Translations under genes and position numbers: made by a program
In this document: positions 45,256 through 56,430 of the stretch, piece after piece
Numbering within the stretch: the stretch's first letter is position 1
Layout: every line of letters starts with the position of its first letter
The notes under the pieces: model-generated
Told to the model about the DNA's origin: nothing
Seen by the model: the letters and a program-made list of their open reading frames with translations, nothing else
Databases searched by the model: none
NCBI RefSeq assembly: GCF_027579695.1
Contig: NC_083575.1
Coordinates: forward strand, 67,705,654-67,769,653
Length of the DNA: 64,000 bases
Direction of reading: 5' to 3'
Source: Neoarius graeffei
Taxonomy: Eukaryota; Chordata; Actinopteri; Siluriformes; Ariidae

Positions 45256-45599
45256 TTGCACCATTACACAATAAATATTCACAGTGAAAATATTTTGTAA
45301 GCGCAGTTCATGAACCAAGTTTATAGGATTTGTTGACAACTCGCATCGAGTTCGTTACACTTCTACCCGGCGTGAAGCACTGACAGTCATGTGGTTGTGA
45401 CGTCATCGTAAACAAATCTGTTCTACTCATCCAGACGACTTCGCAACGGCTCCGTTGCCAGATTTTTCCACTCTGGAACCCGTTCTCAAAAGATTTCGTT
45501 TTGGGGCACCCAAAACGCCGGTGCCGTGTAGATGCCAGGCCAAAAAGATAAACAATTTTATCAGATTCACCTGAATCCGTTGCTGTGTGGACAGGGCCT
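44571..45599. mobile_element. Non-autonomous DNA element with subterminal repeats (about 1 kb)
   Basis: Left AGGCTACATCCACACGACAA and right TTGCTGTGTGGACAGGGCCT are imperfect inverted ends; GCAACGG-type motifs recur near both. Inside are three copies of GAATGGGGGTAGATGGA (about 44860-44942) and a CT microsatellite (45213-45252). No transposase. Possibly hAT-like; the target duplication is not clear. Confidence 0.6.
45213..45252. repeat. (CT)n microsatellite
   Basis: About 20 CT units inside the element at 44571-45599. Confidence 0.95.
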
Positions 45600-46648
45600 A
45601 AATCATCACACACTTGCTATAAACATCATTCCTTGGCTCTGTAATAGCCTTTATAAATGAATACCTGAAGTTTGGATATTAGTGCTAAAGAACACAAGAG
45701 CTCGAAAGTATTGTTCACTTGACTGAGATTAAAATGCGTTAAAAAGCTAAACGCTTTGGTATGTGGCTCGATGGCGAATTATTTAACTCAAACTCGTATT
45801 CTGAATTAAGTGTTAAATATTAGAATGTATATGAAAACAGCTGGTAAATGTATAGCGTAAGAGTTGACGAGACATCAGAACTTTCATTTGTTGGATATTA
45901 TTTAGCTCCGTTCATTAAATAGTGTATGAATTGATTAGGGAATAATCCATTTGAGATTTTGTCCTTGAACAGGTAGAATAATTTCCATGCTATAATATCA
46001 CTACAACTTTCTAGTCTACTAAAATCCTGAGAATGATGGAACTGCAGTCTTATCCATTGTCTATTTTGGAACACATAATCTAGGAATATGTTGTGGACAT
46101 AAACCATGATGTTGTTGATTTTATCATAACCACAAATATGAACATGAAGAAAAGCAGTTTTTGGCACAAACTAAGTGGAAATAAATTAAAATGTCGTCTC
46201 CTCCAGGCTCGTCTCTCTTCCTCTTTTCTGCTGCCATCTCACAGTGTAAAGTAAAAGTGAGCTCTGGTATGCATGCTAAACTAGGGCATGGATTGTTATG
46301 TAAAAATCAGAGATGAATACATTAACATACTGATGGTCAGTACTTGTGGCCTTGTGTGTTAAGTTCTACTTTCAGGCCCGGGAGAGTTTCGGGATGGGGT
46401 GGGAGGGTTACATAAAGACATTTTAGTCTATTTTTTCCATTTTAGGCTTTATTGCATTATTTAGGTTGCAGCATTACTGAATTCTTGAATCTGATCGGTC
46501 AGAAGGTGTTAATTAATTTTCTAGGACAGTATTTCTGGCTGCAAGGCAAATCACAGGTTTATATTAATATCCTCATTCTAATGTGTTCTCATTTTACAGT
46601 AATGTTTCTATAGTAAAGTTTCCAATTCACAGGGGCTGGTATGAGGAA
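45600..46648. other. No recognisable feature
   Basis: AT-rich DNA. The 89-codon minus frame at 45898-46167 shows no similarity that I recognise. Confidence 0.4.
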
Positions 46649-46659
46649 CGCACTACAAT

Positions 46660-47040
46660 CTCATCTCACCTCATCTCATCATCTCTAGCCGCTTTATCCT
46701 GTTCTACAGGGTCGCAGGCAAGCTGGAGCCTATCCCAGCTGACTACAGGCGAAAGGCGGGGTACACCCTGGACAAGTCGCCAGGTCATCACAGGGCTGAC
46801 ACATAGACACAGACAACCATTCACACTCACATTCACACCTATGGTCAATTTAGAGTCACCAGTTAACCTAACCTGCATGTCTTTGGACTGTGGGGGAAAC
46901 CGGAGCACCCGGAGGAAACCCACGCGGACACGGGGAGAACATGCAAACTCCGCACAGAAAGGACCTCGCCGGCCACGGGGCTCGAACCCGGACCTTCTTG
47001 CTGTGAGGCGACAGCGCTAACCACTACACCACCGTGCTGC
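46660..47040 (-). mobile_element. SINE-A copy 11
   Basis: Target CGCACTACAAT / CGCACTATAAT on the two sides (46649-46659, 47041-47051). First member of a tandem segment duplication. Confidence 0.92.
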
Positions 47041-47185
47041 CGCACTATAATCGAAGTCTATTAATAAACAAATTAAAAAAGTGTTGCTATTCAACAAAAC
47101 AGTGAATGATTTAAAGCTTTATATAAGATGTTTAACATTGATGGAAGGAGTCTCCAGTCTCAGCACTGTAACAGTTGAGGTAAAG

Positions 47186-47553
47186 CTCATCTCATCTCAT
47201 TATCTCTAGCCGCTTTATCCTGTTCTACAGGGTCGCAGGCAAGCTGGAGCCTATCCCAGCTGACTACAGGCGAAAGGCGGGGTACACCCTGGACAAGTCG
47301 CCAGGTCATCACAGGGCTGACACATAGACACAGACAACCATTCACACTCACATTCACACCTATGGTCAATTTAGAGTCACCAGTTAACCTAACCTGCATG
47401 TCTTTGGATTGTGGGGGAAACCGGAGCACCCGGAGGAAACCCATGCGGACAATATGCAAACTCCGCACAGAAAGGCCCTCGCCGGCCACGGGGCTCGAAC
47501 CCGGACCTTCTTGCTGTGAGGCGACAGTGCTAACCACTACACCACCGTGCCGC
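47186..47553 (-). mobile_element. SINE-A copy 12 (duplicate of copy 11)
   Basis: Its left side joins directly to GAGGTAAAG rather than to the CGCACTAYAAT target, so it arose by segment duplication and not by insertion. Confidence 0.92.
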
Positions 47554-47813
47554 CGCACTATAATCGAAGTCTATTAATAAACAAATTTAAAAAGTGTTGC
47601 TATTCAACAAAACAGTGAATGATTTAAAGCTTTATATAAGATGTTTAACATTGATGGAAGGAGTCTCCAGTCTCAGCACTGTAACAGTTGAGGTAAAGTT
47701 GTTCATTTAAATGTTCTGGTGAAGAATCTTGGGGTTTATTGGTAATAAGCAGCAATTTTTTTCTTATTAACTTAAAATTAAGTGAATGACTTCACAATGT
47801 AAGTAACAAATGT

Positions 47814-49010
47814 CTCGTCTCGTCTCGTCTTCTTCCGCTTATCCAGGACCGGGTCGCGGAGGCAGCAGTCTAAGCATGGAAGCCCAAACTTCCCTTTCCC
47901 CAGACACCTCGGCCAGCTCCTCGGGAAGAACACCGAGGCGTTCCCAGGCCAGCCGAGAGACATAGTCCCTCCAGCATGTCCTGGGTCTTCCCCGGGGCCT
48001 CCTCCCGGGGGGACATGCCTGGAACACCTCCCCAGGGAGGCGTCCAGGGGGCATCCGAAAAAGATGCCCGAGCCACCTCAGCTGGTTCCTCTCGATGTGG
48101 AGGAGCAGCGGCTCTACTCCGAGCTCCTCCCGAGTGACTGTGCTTCTCACCCTATCTCTAAGGGAGCGCCCAGCCACCCTGCGAAGGAAACTCATTTCAG
48201 CCGCTTGTATCCGCGATCTTGTTCTTTCTGTCATTACCTAAAGCTCATGACCATAGGTGAGAGTCGGAACGTAGATCGACCGGTAAATTGAGAGCTTCGC
48301 CTTTTGGCTCAGCTCCTTCTTCACCACGACGGACCGGTAAAGCGACCGCATCACTGCGGAGGCTGCACCGATCCGCCTGTCGATCTCACGCTCCATCCTT
48401 CCCTCACTCGTGAACAAGATCCCGAGATACTTAAACTCCTCCACTTGAGGCAGGACTTCTCCACCAACCTGGAGAGGGCAAGCCACCCTTTTCCGGTCGA
48501 GAACCATGGCCTCGGACTTGGAGGTGCTGATTCTCATCCCAGCCGCTTCACACTCGACTGCAAACTGCCCCAGTGCATGCTGAAGGTTCTGGTTTGAAGA
48601 AGCCAACAGGACAACATCATCCGCAAAAAGCAGAGATGAAATCCTGTGGTTCCCAAACAGGATTCCTTCCGGCCCCTGGCTGCGCCTAGAAATTCTGTCC
48701 ATAAAAATTATGAACAGAACCGGTGACAAAGGGCAGCCCTGACGGAGTCCAACATGCACTGGGAACAGGTCTGACTTACTGCCGGCAATGCGAACCAGAC
48801 TCCTGCTCCGTTCGTACAGGGACCGGACAGCCCTTAGCAAAGAGCCCCGAACCCCATACTCCCGAAGCACCCCCCACAGAATACCACGGGGGACACGGTC
48901 GAATGCCTTCTCCAGATCCACAAAGCACATGTGGACTGGTTGGGCAAACTCCCATGAACCCTCGAGCACCCTATGAAGGGTATAGAGCTGGTCCAGTGTT
49001 CCGCGACACT
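47814..49010 (-). mobile_element. Rex3 (RTE-clade) LINE, 5'-truncated
   Basis: Flanked by the target duplication GTAACAAATGT (47803-47813 and 49011-49021), with a short (ACGAG)n-type tail at its 3' side (left). The sequence CGGTGACAAAGGGCAGCCCT near 48720 is the Rex3 reverse-transcriptase region widely used as a marker in fish. Only the second half of the polymerase remains. Confidence 0.93.
47835..49008 (-). pseudogene. Rex3 reverse transcriptase, C-terminal part, one stop
   Basis: Reads VDLEKAFDRVPR, GLRQGCPLSPVLF and LLFADDVVLLA (catalytic F/YADD) down to YGHEL. There a TAG replaces the expected Trp at about 48238, and the same frame continues MTERTRSRIQAAEMSFLRRV...NQLRWLGHLFRMPP to the end. 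5'-truncated, so not autonomous. Confidence 0.92.
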
Positions 49011-49131
49011 GTAACAAATGTAAGGAACTCATTTCATGGATGTCATTAATGTAACTTTAAATGGATAAAATAGTATGTGGTGTGATTCTTTAACAAATAA
49101 AAATTGTATTTGTTGGCAAATTGATCTGGTA

Positions 49132-50462
49132 CAGTGTCTTGCAAAAGGTGTTTGTTCTGTTTTGTTGCATTACAAGCTGGAATTAAAAAGTTTTTTTTGG
49201 GGGGGGGAGTTAGTACCATTTGATTTACACAACATGCCTACAACTTTAAAGGTACAAATATTTTTTTATTGTGACACAAACAATAATTAAGATGAAAAAA
49301 CAGATCTGGAGTGTGCATAGGTATTCAGCCCCCCAAGTCAATACTTTTGTCAAGCCACCTTTTGCTGCAATTACAGCTACAAGTCTCTTGGGGTATGTCT
49401 CTACTAGCTTAGCACATCTAGCCACTGGGATTTTTGCCCATTCCTCAAGGAAAAACTGCTCCAACTCCTTCAAGTTAGATGGGTTGTGTTGGTATACAGC
49501 AATCTTCAAGTTATGCCACAGATTCTCAGTTGGACTGAGGTCTGGACTTTGATTAGACCATTCCAAGACATTTAAATGTTTCCCTTTCAACCACTCCACT
49601 GTTGCTTTAGCAGTATGTTTAAGGTCATTATCCTGCAAGACTGTGAACCTTCGTCCCAGTCTCAAACCTTTGGCCGACTCAAACAGATTTTCCACCAGAA
49701 TTGCCCTGTATTTAGTGCCATCCATCTTTCCTTCAATCCTGACCAGCTTTCCTGGTCAGCTTTCCCTGCAGATGAAAAGTATCCCCACAGCATGATGCTT
49801 CCACCACCATGCTTCACTGTAGGAATGGTATTCTCAGGGTGATAGGAAGTGTTGGGTTTGCGCCACACATGGCCTTTCCCATGATGGCAAAAAAGTTAAA
49901 TTTTAGGCTCATCTGACCAGAGAATCTTCTTCCATGTGTTTGGGGAGTCTGCCACATGCTGTTGAGCAAACTCCAAATGTGTTTTCTTTCTTTTTTTTTT
50001 CTTTAAGCAATGCCTTTTTTCTGGCCATGTTTCCATAAAGCCCCGCTCTGTGGAGTGTACAGCTTAAAGTGGTCCTATGGACAGATACTCCTATCTCCAC
50101 TGTGGATCTTTGCAGCTCCTTCAGTGTTATCTTTGGTGTCTTTGTTGCATCTCTGATTAATGCCCTCCTTGGATCCGGGTGGATCTTAATCAAATAATTA
50201 TGTGGCTTATGAAGTGAATTGGTTGGACGAGCTCTTATTTAAGGGTTTTGTACGAAAGGGGGTGAATACCTATGCACACTCCAGATTTCTGTTTTTTCAT
50301 CTTCATTACTGTTTGTATCATAAAAATTTGCGCCTTTAAAGCTGTAGGCGTGTTGTGTAAATCAAATGGTGCTAACTCTCCAAAAATCCATTTTAATTCC
50401 AGCTTGTAATGCAACAAAACAGGACAAACACCAAGGGGGATGAATACTTTTGCAAGACACTG
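49132..50462 (-). mobile_element. Tc1-like transposon, family T6 (1331 bp)
   Basis: TA-flanked (49130-49131, 50463-50464). Inverted ends CAGTGTCTTGCAAAAG. It is shorter than the usual 1.6 kb. Transposase on the minus strand with a shortened N-terminal region. Confidence 0.93.
49320..50193 (-). pseudogene. T6 transposase, broken
   Basis: Pieces in order: HPDPRRALIRDATKTPKITL and GVSVHRTTLSCTLHRAGLYG (50193-49909), [18 protein letters not shown] (49868-49662), and FTVLQDNDLKHTAKATVEWL with SPDLSPTENLWHNLK (49725-49320). The first acid region (SDE) is lost or frameshifted near 49900, and P of DNDPKH is changed to L. Confidence 0.85.
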
Positions 50463-51764
50463 TATAACAGGAATAAAACACTTTGGGATGTACTATTATA
50501 GGAAAATAATAAATCTCAGCATCACACCATCCTGTAGTTGATTATTTTCCCATAACAGTATGCCCCCTCATGTTTTATTCCTTACATATAATATATTGGG
50601 CATTTTAGCCATATCCATCATTTAAATTATGTAATTAGTGCATCTGTATACTGGCTCTCCAGAGCATGACAAATTTTTTTTTTTTTTTTGGGGGGGAGCC
50701 AATCAAAGTCACATTAAACTTCTTAAGAAAGCAGAACTGGACAGAGCATTTCTGTGATCTTGGGGATGACGATGTCTGCTGTGGTCATGTTGATGGATTT
50801 TCCACATTTCAACATAATAATGGATGAAGTAACTAAATAAAATGTTCGAGAGCTTTTCTGTAAACAGCAGGTTCTCCCAGGCGTATGTAGAAAAGTGGAT
50901 CAGATTATTTAACACTTTTGGCACCATTCACTAGGATATTGTTCTACAGCTCAGCTTTCCACTTTGGCTTGGATTTCAGAAAATCTAGTAAGACGTGTCG
51001 AGATCAGCGTGTGTATCACTTTGAACACATAATCTCACTAATCGTCTTAATGCTACACTGCCTGTTTGTGAAACTGGGCCTTGGTGTGTTCGTTTTCATC
51101 TCTTCGCTGTTTTGAGCATAATAAGGTGAAAGCACTATCAGTTTATTGTAGATAATGTGGCTAAGAGTGAGAAAAATCCATTTTTTATTTTCGATGTGGC
51201 TCAGCCTACAGCGCTTCTGCCTCTAGCCTGTCTCTTAGTGATGAACTCCACACTGTCTCCGTGCTGACGTCTGGTTATTTCCTCACGCAGCAGCATTAAG
51301 TATGTGTGAGCTGTTGGATAATCAAGCAAAACAGCTGAAATGTGACATCATAAATAAGAGTGTGCGTGTGTGTGTTTGAGAATCTGAGAACAGTCCCAAA
51401 AACCTTGGTCCTTGTAGCCTTTTGATGGAGCCAGTTTCACCCAGTGAAACCTTGTGTTTCTCTGCGTGTGTGTTTTTTCCAAGTTAGATAATTACATAAC
51501 CGAACAGCCGCTTTGATTTTCCCTTCATGTTCATTCAGCTTGAGTACTCAAACATATTTTACTGATTCTGATACTCACCAATAATAAAAACAAATAATTC
51601 CACACACAAATAAACATTTACAGCTACAAATTAGGGCTATCCCAAAACATTTTTTTTAAACATTGATTTTGCAAACTATGAAATATTTTCTCCAACTTAC
51701 CAGGAATTACATATAAACCATATACTCCATCAGTCCTTCTCTGTTAGACTTCTTTTTTTTACAT
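50463..51764. other. Intergenic; one fragment shared with 63382-63442
   Basis: About 60 bp at 50530-50595 (TTGATTATTTTCCCATAACA...TGTTTTATTCCTTACATA) recurs at 63382-63442, so it is part of a dispersed repeat. Otherwise nothing recognised. Confidence 0.45.
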
Positions 51765-51775
51765 AAAAATGCTTT

Positions 51776-52146
51776 GGGCGGCACGGTGGTGTAGTGGTTA
51801 GCGCTGTCGCCTCACAGCAAGAAGGTCCGGGTTCGTGGCCAGCGAGGGCCTTTCTGTGCGGAGTTTGCATGTTCTCCCCGTGTCCGCGTGGGTTTCCTCC
51901 GGGTGCTCCGGTTTCCCCCACAGTCCAAAGACATGCAGGTTAGGTTAACTGGTGACTCTAAATTGACCGTAGGTGTGAATGTGAGTGTGAATGGTTGTCT
52001 GTGTCTATGTGTCAGCCCTGTGATGACCTGGCGACTTGTCCAGGGTGTACCCCACCTTTCGCCCGTAGTCAGCTGGGATAGGCTCCAGCTTGCCTGCGAC
52101 CCTGTAGAACAGGATAAAGTGGCTAGAGATAATGAGATGAGATGAG
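51776..52146 (+). mobile_element. SINE-A copy 13
   Basis: Complete copy with a (GAGAT)n tail. Target AAAAATGCTTT at 51765-51775 and 52147-52157. Confidence 0.93.
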
Positions 52147-52157
52147 AAAAATGCTTT

Positions 52158-52816
52158 GCTTTCAGTTATTATTTTAATAAAATAAGGATATGTCCTGCTA
52201 GGAAGATCTAGTTCCCTCCATTGGTACCCTTTGTGAAAATGAGCAAGAATTGGTATATAAAAAGAATAACACATGCAGTAAGTGATGTTTTGAGCTCAAA
52301 AATACAGGAACATTTGTGTAGTTTTAACCAAAGTTAAAACTCATTCAAAGTTTAAACATGTAGTGTAGTCTACAAAATGCTAGTTTCAAAATGATCAGCA
52401 TGTGATAGCCATGGTCTGATTTGTGCAGATGAATAACCATCTGTCTCTTTTGTGTTGAAGGTTTTTTGTTTTTTTAAATGTTAATGGATAAGGGGTTTTA
52501 TATGTGTGCATCTTCATATTTCTGCCCCAACGAAACAGGGCATTGTTAAAGGCCATGACAGACTCTGTGGGACCTGAGAGCAGATGGAAAATACGGTAGT
52601 ATAGATTTTCCAAAAATGGCAATTTGTTTGCATTTATTTAAAATATTCCTTAGGGGTGTCAATAATTTTGGCACATTTTTGAGAGAAATTTCTGTTATTT
52701 AAAAAGAAAAAAGTAGTTCTAGTTAGAATGATTTTTGGTTTGAACAAAGGTGAATTGTTTTGGAAAGTTGGAATCATCATATCTAATGTTTACTTGATAA
52801 AAATAAGTTTTGTCAA
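52158..52816. other. Intergenic with MITE remnant
   Basis: GGGTGTCAATAATTTTGGCA at about 52654 and its surroundings resemble one end of the MITE family at 11418. The other parts are unrecognised. Confidence 0.4.
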
Positions 52817-53107
52817 AGGCTCATTGATTTGTATGGGGCATGAAGGCTAGCCCATATGGTCCAGTCCCACAGAAGAGCTACTGCAGCACAAATTGCTTAA
52901 AAAGTTAGTGCTGGCTAAAACAGAAAGATGTCACTATTAACTTTTTCAGCAGTTTGTGCTACAGTAGCTCTTCTGTGGGATTGGACCATATGGGCTAGCC
53001 TTCGTGCCCAGTGCGAATCAATGAGCCTTCAACACCCATGATCCTGTTGCCGGTTCCCTGTCCTTCCTTGAACCACTTTTGGTAGGTACTAACAGGGATG
53101 AGAATTT

Positions 53108-53123
53108 TCCGCCGATCGGCGGA
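53108..53123. repeat. 16-bp perfect palindrome
   Basis: TCCGCCGATCGGCGGA, 15 bases inside the left end of the element; a plausible protein-binding site, function unknown. Confidence 0.85.
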
Positions 53124-53448
53124 TTTCCAACTTTTTCAGACCAAAATGATCGTTTTTGAGCGTGCGCGCGCAACATTAAGGTCTGCATCACACATCTTAG
53201 AATGTGCGCGCGCGAGGGAGACTGTGTGCTTGTTCATGTAGCGCATGCCAGACAAAGAGCATCTTGATTGGGTTACTCAGCAAAATAAGCCAATCAGCTT
53301 TCAGTGTGGGCGGGCTTTTATCTCTTTTCTCGAGGACCGGAGTTTTCAGCTGAGTCAGCGCAGCCTACAGGATCGGCATGGCAGAGAGAGCACGCGCGCG
53401 CCCCAAAAAACCAAAGCACAAAACCCACTTCAGCTCAGATTACACAAA

Positions 53449-54352
53449 AGAATCTCCCTGTCTAATAATAATCTCCCTGTCTAATAATAATCTCCGTGTC
53501 TAATAAGAATCTCCGTGTCTAATAATAATCTCCCTGTCTAATAATATCCTTGTCTAATAATAATCTCCCTGTCTAATAATAATCTCCCTGTCTAATAATA
53601 ATCTCCCTGTCTAATAATATCCTTGTCTAATAATAATCTCCCTGTCTAATAATAATCTCCCTGTCTAATAATAATCTCCGTGTCTAATAATAATCTCCCT
53701 GTCTAATAATATTCTTGTCTAATAATAATCTCCCTGTCTAATAATAATCTCCCTGTCTAATAATATCCCTGTCTAATAATAATATCCCTGTCTAATAATC
53801 TCCCTGTCTAATAATAATCTCCGTGTCTAATAAGAATCTCCGTGTCTAATAATAATCTCCCTGTCTAATAATATCCTTGTCTAATAATAATCTCCCTGTC
53901 TAATAATAATCTCCCTGTCTAATAATAATCTCCCTGTCTAATAATATCCTTGTCTAATAATAATCTCCCTGTCTAATAATAATCTCCCTGTCTAATAATA
54001 ATCTCCGTGTCTAATAATAATCTCCCTGTCTAATAATATTCTTGTCTAATAATAATCTCCCTGTCTAATAATAATCTCCCTGTCTAATAATATCCCTGTC
54101 TAATAATAATATCCCTGTCTAATAATCTCCCTGTCTAATAATAATCTCCGTCTAATAATAATTTCCCTGTCTAATAATCTCCCTGTCTAATAATCTCCCT
54201 GTCTAATAATAATCTCCCTGTCTAATAATCTCCCTGTCTAATAATAATCTCCCTGTCTAATAATCTCCCTGTCTAATAATAATCTCCCTGTCTAATAATC
54301 TCCCTGTCTAATAATCTCCCTGTCTAATAATAATCTCCGTCTAATAATAAAG
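53449..54352. repeat. 19-bp minisatellite with 327-bp higher-order repeat
   Basis: The unit CTCCCTGTCTAATAATAAT (19 bp, with 16-bp variants and CTCCGTG/ATCCTTG types) fills about 900 bp. Variant markers recur at fixed distance: TCTCCGTGTCTAATAAGAAT at 53491 and 53818, ATTCTTGTCT at 53711 and 54038, both 327 bp apart. So a block of about 17 units was duplicated. After about 54130 the pattern becomes irregular. Confidence 0.95.
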
Positions 54353-54392
54353 AAAATAAATAAAAATAGCCAAAAATCATTAGCCCCTGGAA

Positions 54393-54502
54393 CCCCTGGG
54401 CCCCGCCCCCCTGGGCCATGGGCCCCGCCCCCCTGGGCCATGGGCCCCGCCCCCCTAGGCCATGGGCCCCGCCTCCCTGGGCCATGGGCCCCGCCCTGGT
54501 TT
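54393..54502. repeat. 22-bp GC-rich minisatellite
   Basis: GCCATGGG recurs at 54415, 54437, 54459 and 54481, exactly 22 bp apart; the unit is about GCCATGGGCCCCGCCCCCCT. Confidence 0.95.
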
Positions 54503-54810
54503 TTTCAGACTTTTTAAATATTTTTCATTCTCATCCCTGTACTAACCACTGCATATCGGGAACGCCCCACAAGATGTGCTGATTTGGAGATGCTCAAACC
54601 CAGTCATCTAGCCATCACAATTTGCTGCTTGTCAAAGTCACTCAGATCCTTACGCTTACTCATTTTTCTTGCTTCCAACACATCAACTTCAAGAACTGAT
54701 TGTTGTTTTTCTGCCTTATATGTCCCACCCTTTGACAGGTGCCATTATAATGAGATAATCAATGTACTTCACTTCACCTGTCAGTGGTTTTAATGTTATG
54801 GCTGATCGGT

Positions 54811-55369
54811 ATATAGTAGCATGCCTTCATAATTGCTCCTGCAGTAGATCCTGAGGTCAAATGAGAGTTCACATTTCTAATTGATGTAGAACCTGAAGAC
54901 TACTCAAACTCAGAAGACTGCAGCCTCAAGACTGTGGCATGTTTCTCTACAGCAGTTTAATCATCAAATATGCGAATGTGCAGATGCAAGAAAGCACAGC
55001 ACTGCTCCTTCCATCGTTTGAAATTGTTAGCATTCTTCATTGTCTGATTCTAATGGAGGCCTGTAGAGAATGTGATTTAACCTTCAGTGAATCTCCAGAT
55101 TTATTTTGAGCTACAGTTTCTGAAGAGCCTCCATTATATCAGAATCCAGTGTCCTGTTTAAGTTTTTCTATGACTTCATCATACACTTTAGTGAATTTTT
55201 ATAAAATTGTTTAAGGATCTTTGTGTTTTTAATTCACAAGTACCGTGCATGTCCATTTCAGCAGCCTAACACAATGCAATTTTGCATTTAACAAAACATT
55301 TTATCTATTGGCACTGAAGCTGAAATATTTTTTTATGTGTGAAAATTTGACAATCTTTGGACATTACAT
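54811..55369. other. No recognisable feature
   Basis: No coding frame or repeat that I can name. Confidence 0.4.
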
Positions 55370-55560
55370 TACAGGCATTTAACATATGCTCTTATCCAGA
55401 GTGACATACAACATACCCAGAGCAGCCTGGGGAGCAGTTAGGGGTTAAGTGCCTTGCTCAAGGGCACTTCAGCCATTTCTGCTGGTCCAGGGAATCAAAC
55501 CAGTGACATTTTGGGTCCAAAAGTGCTTCTCTAACCATTAGGCCATAGCTTGGACAGTGG
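55370..55560 (+). mobile_element. Short dispersed repeat (SINE-D type), copy 2
   Basis: TGCTCTTATCCAGAGTGACA, GCCTTGCTCAAGGGCACTTC and TCTCTAACCATTAGGCC in the same order as 18225-18415. Confidence 0.7.
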
Positions 55561-55751
55561 TGTAGGCCAGTCTAAAGTGGGTATACTGACTAGTCCCCTT
55601 GCCCACTGCTCAACTAATCAAGTCCTGTTCAATATCACATACCTGACATTACGTAGTTAGCTAGGGAATGTCCTCTAGCTAGTCAACTATACAGGGTAAT
55701 GTTCTACAGTTCAGAAATTTCATCAAGTTAATTATTAATGGAACGCAAGAA

Positions 55752-55803
55752 ACCCTGTAGCATCGTCTGTGAACAGGCAAATTAACAGATGATGCTACAG
55801 GTT
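55752..55803. repeat. Hairpin with 17-bp arms
   Basis: CCTGTAGCATCGTCTGT (55754-55770) pairs with ACAGATGATGCTACAGG (55785-55801), with one G-T pair and a 14-base loop. It could be a small structured RNA or the core of an eroded foldback; nothing decides it. Confidence 0.45.
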
Positions 55804-56430
55804 TTATTGAGCTACATTAATACATGATATATTCGTGGTCTATGGGTTTTTACCTAAAACAAATTGCATGTCTGTTCTACAAACATTTCTCTGATATCTG
55901 TAGAAACCAACCGAATGAAACCAATCAAAACTTTTCAGCAAGGATTGTACGAAACAGACTAAACAATTTGTGTTGCAAACATTTTTTAAAGTCTTGCTGG
56001 CATGTAAATGATAAATAAATGTCAGTATGTGTACAAACACAATAGTAGAAGCCAGTATGTGCTGCAGCCTATTAAAAAGCGAGTATATGGTGTATACATG
56101 ACTATAGCTTCAACGACGCCAATTTATTGTCAACACACTAATGAGCATTGCGAAAGAAGTCACATTGTGAAGAAAAGCACCAACCTAGAGCATATTTAAG
56201 AGTTATTCCACAGAATTGAGTCATACTTGAGCTGATATCCGACGAGGCAGATAGCACCAAGTTGGCTATAAATCATGTACGGCAAGATTGAATGGAATAA
56301 CTGTTTCATTCTATCCACATTCACTAGATTTTGAGAAACAAAATGTCTGACAAGATCATTTCCACTTAGAATGTAAACAAACCGGTGAAATGACAGTAGC
56401 AATTTGTGAAAAATGCTATAATATTTATTG
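55804..56430. other. No clear feature
   Basis: Around 56300, TTCTATCCACATTCACTAG is the inverted form of a segment near 62710, hinting at parts of one dispersed element. Otherwise nothing recognised. Confidence 0.35.

Larger units (their letters stand above)
46660..47698. repeat. Tandem duplication of SINE-A plus 145-bp flank (unit about 520 bp)
   Basis: SINE-A followed by the flank TAATCGAAGTCTATTAATAA...GTAACAGTTGAGGTAAAG occurs twice (46660-47185 and 47186-47698), offset 513-521 bp. Both SINE copies share GACTACAGGCGAAAGG, which the other SINE-A copies lack. The second has a short body deletion. Confidence 0.93.
53093..54539. mobile_element. TIR element carrying two minisatellites (1447 bp)
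   Basis: Terminal inverted repeats CAGGGATGAGAAT / ATTCTCATCCCTG. Target duplication TACTAA at 53087-53092 and 54540-54545; the uninterrupted site TAGGTACTAACCACTG is seen in the related copy at about 24685. The CAGGG start suits hAT; a 6-bp duplication is unusual for classic 8-bp hAT elements. The contents, in order: a 16-bp palindrome, an alternating GC-rich tract, a short frame starting MAERARARPKKPKHKTHF (53378), a 0.9-kb minisatellite, and a 22-bp minisatellite. Confidence 0.85.
52817..54810. mobile_element. Tc1-derived foldback element copy 2, split
   Basis: Same family as 24078-24959. The left arm is shortened (52817-about 52900); the right arm runs 52960-53092 and, after a 1447-bp insertion, 54540-54810. 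It ends GTTATGGCTGATCGGTATA. The transposase N-terminal frame is decayed. Confidence 0.85.

Noticed and set aside
45898-46167. 89-codon minus-strand frame
   Set aside because: No similarity recognised, AT-driven codon use, no splice or promoter context.
13178-52145. Repeated open frames reading SLDCGGNRSTRRKP or GFLRVLRFPPQSKDMQVRL
   Set aside because: All lie within SINE-A or SINE-B copies on one strand or the other. They are non-coding RNA-derived repeats.
53449-54352. CRISPR-like array
   Set aside because: Units are contiguous 16-19-bp repeats without unique spacers, in a vertebrate genome. It is a minisatellite.
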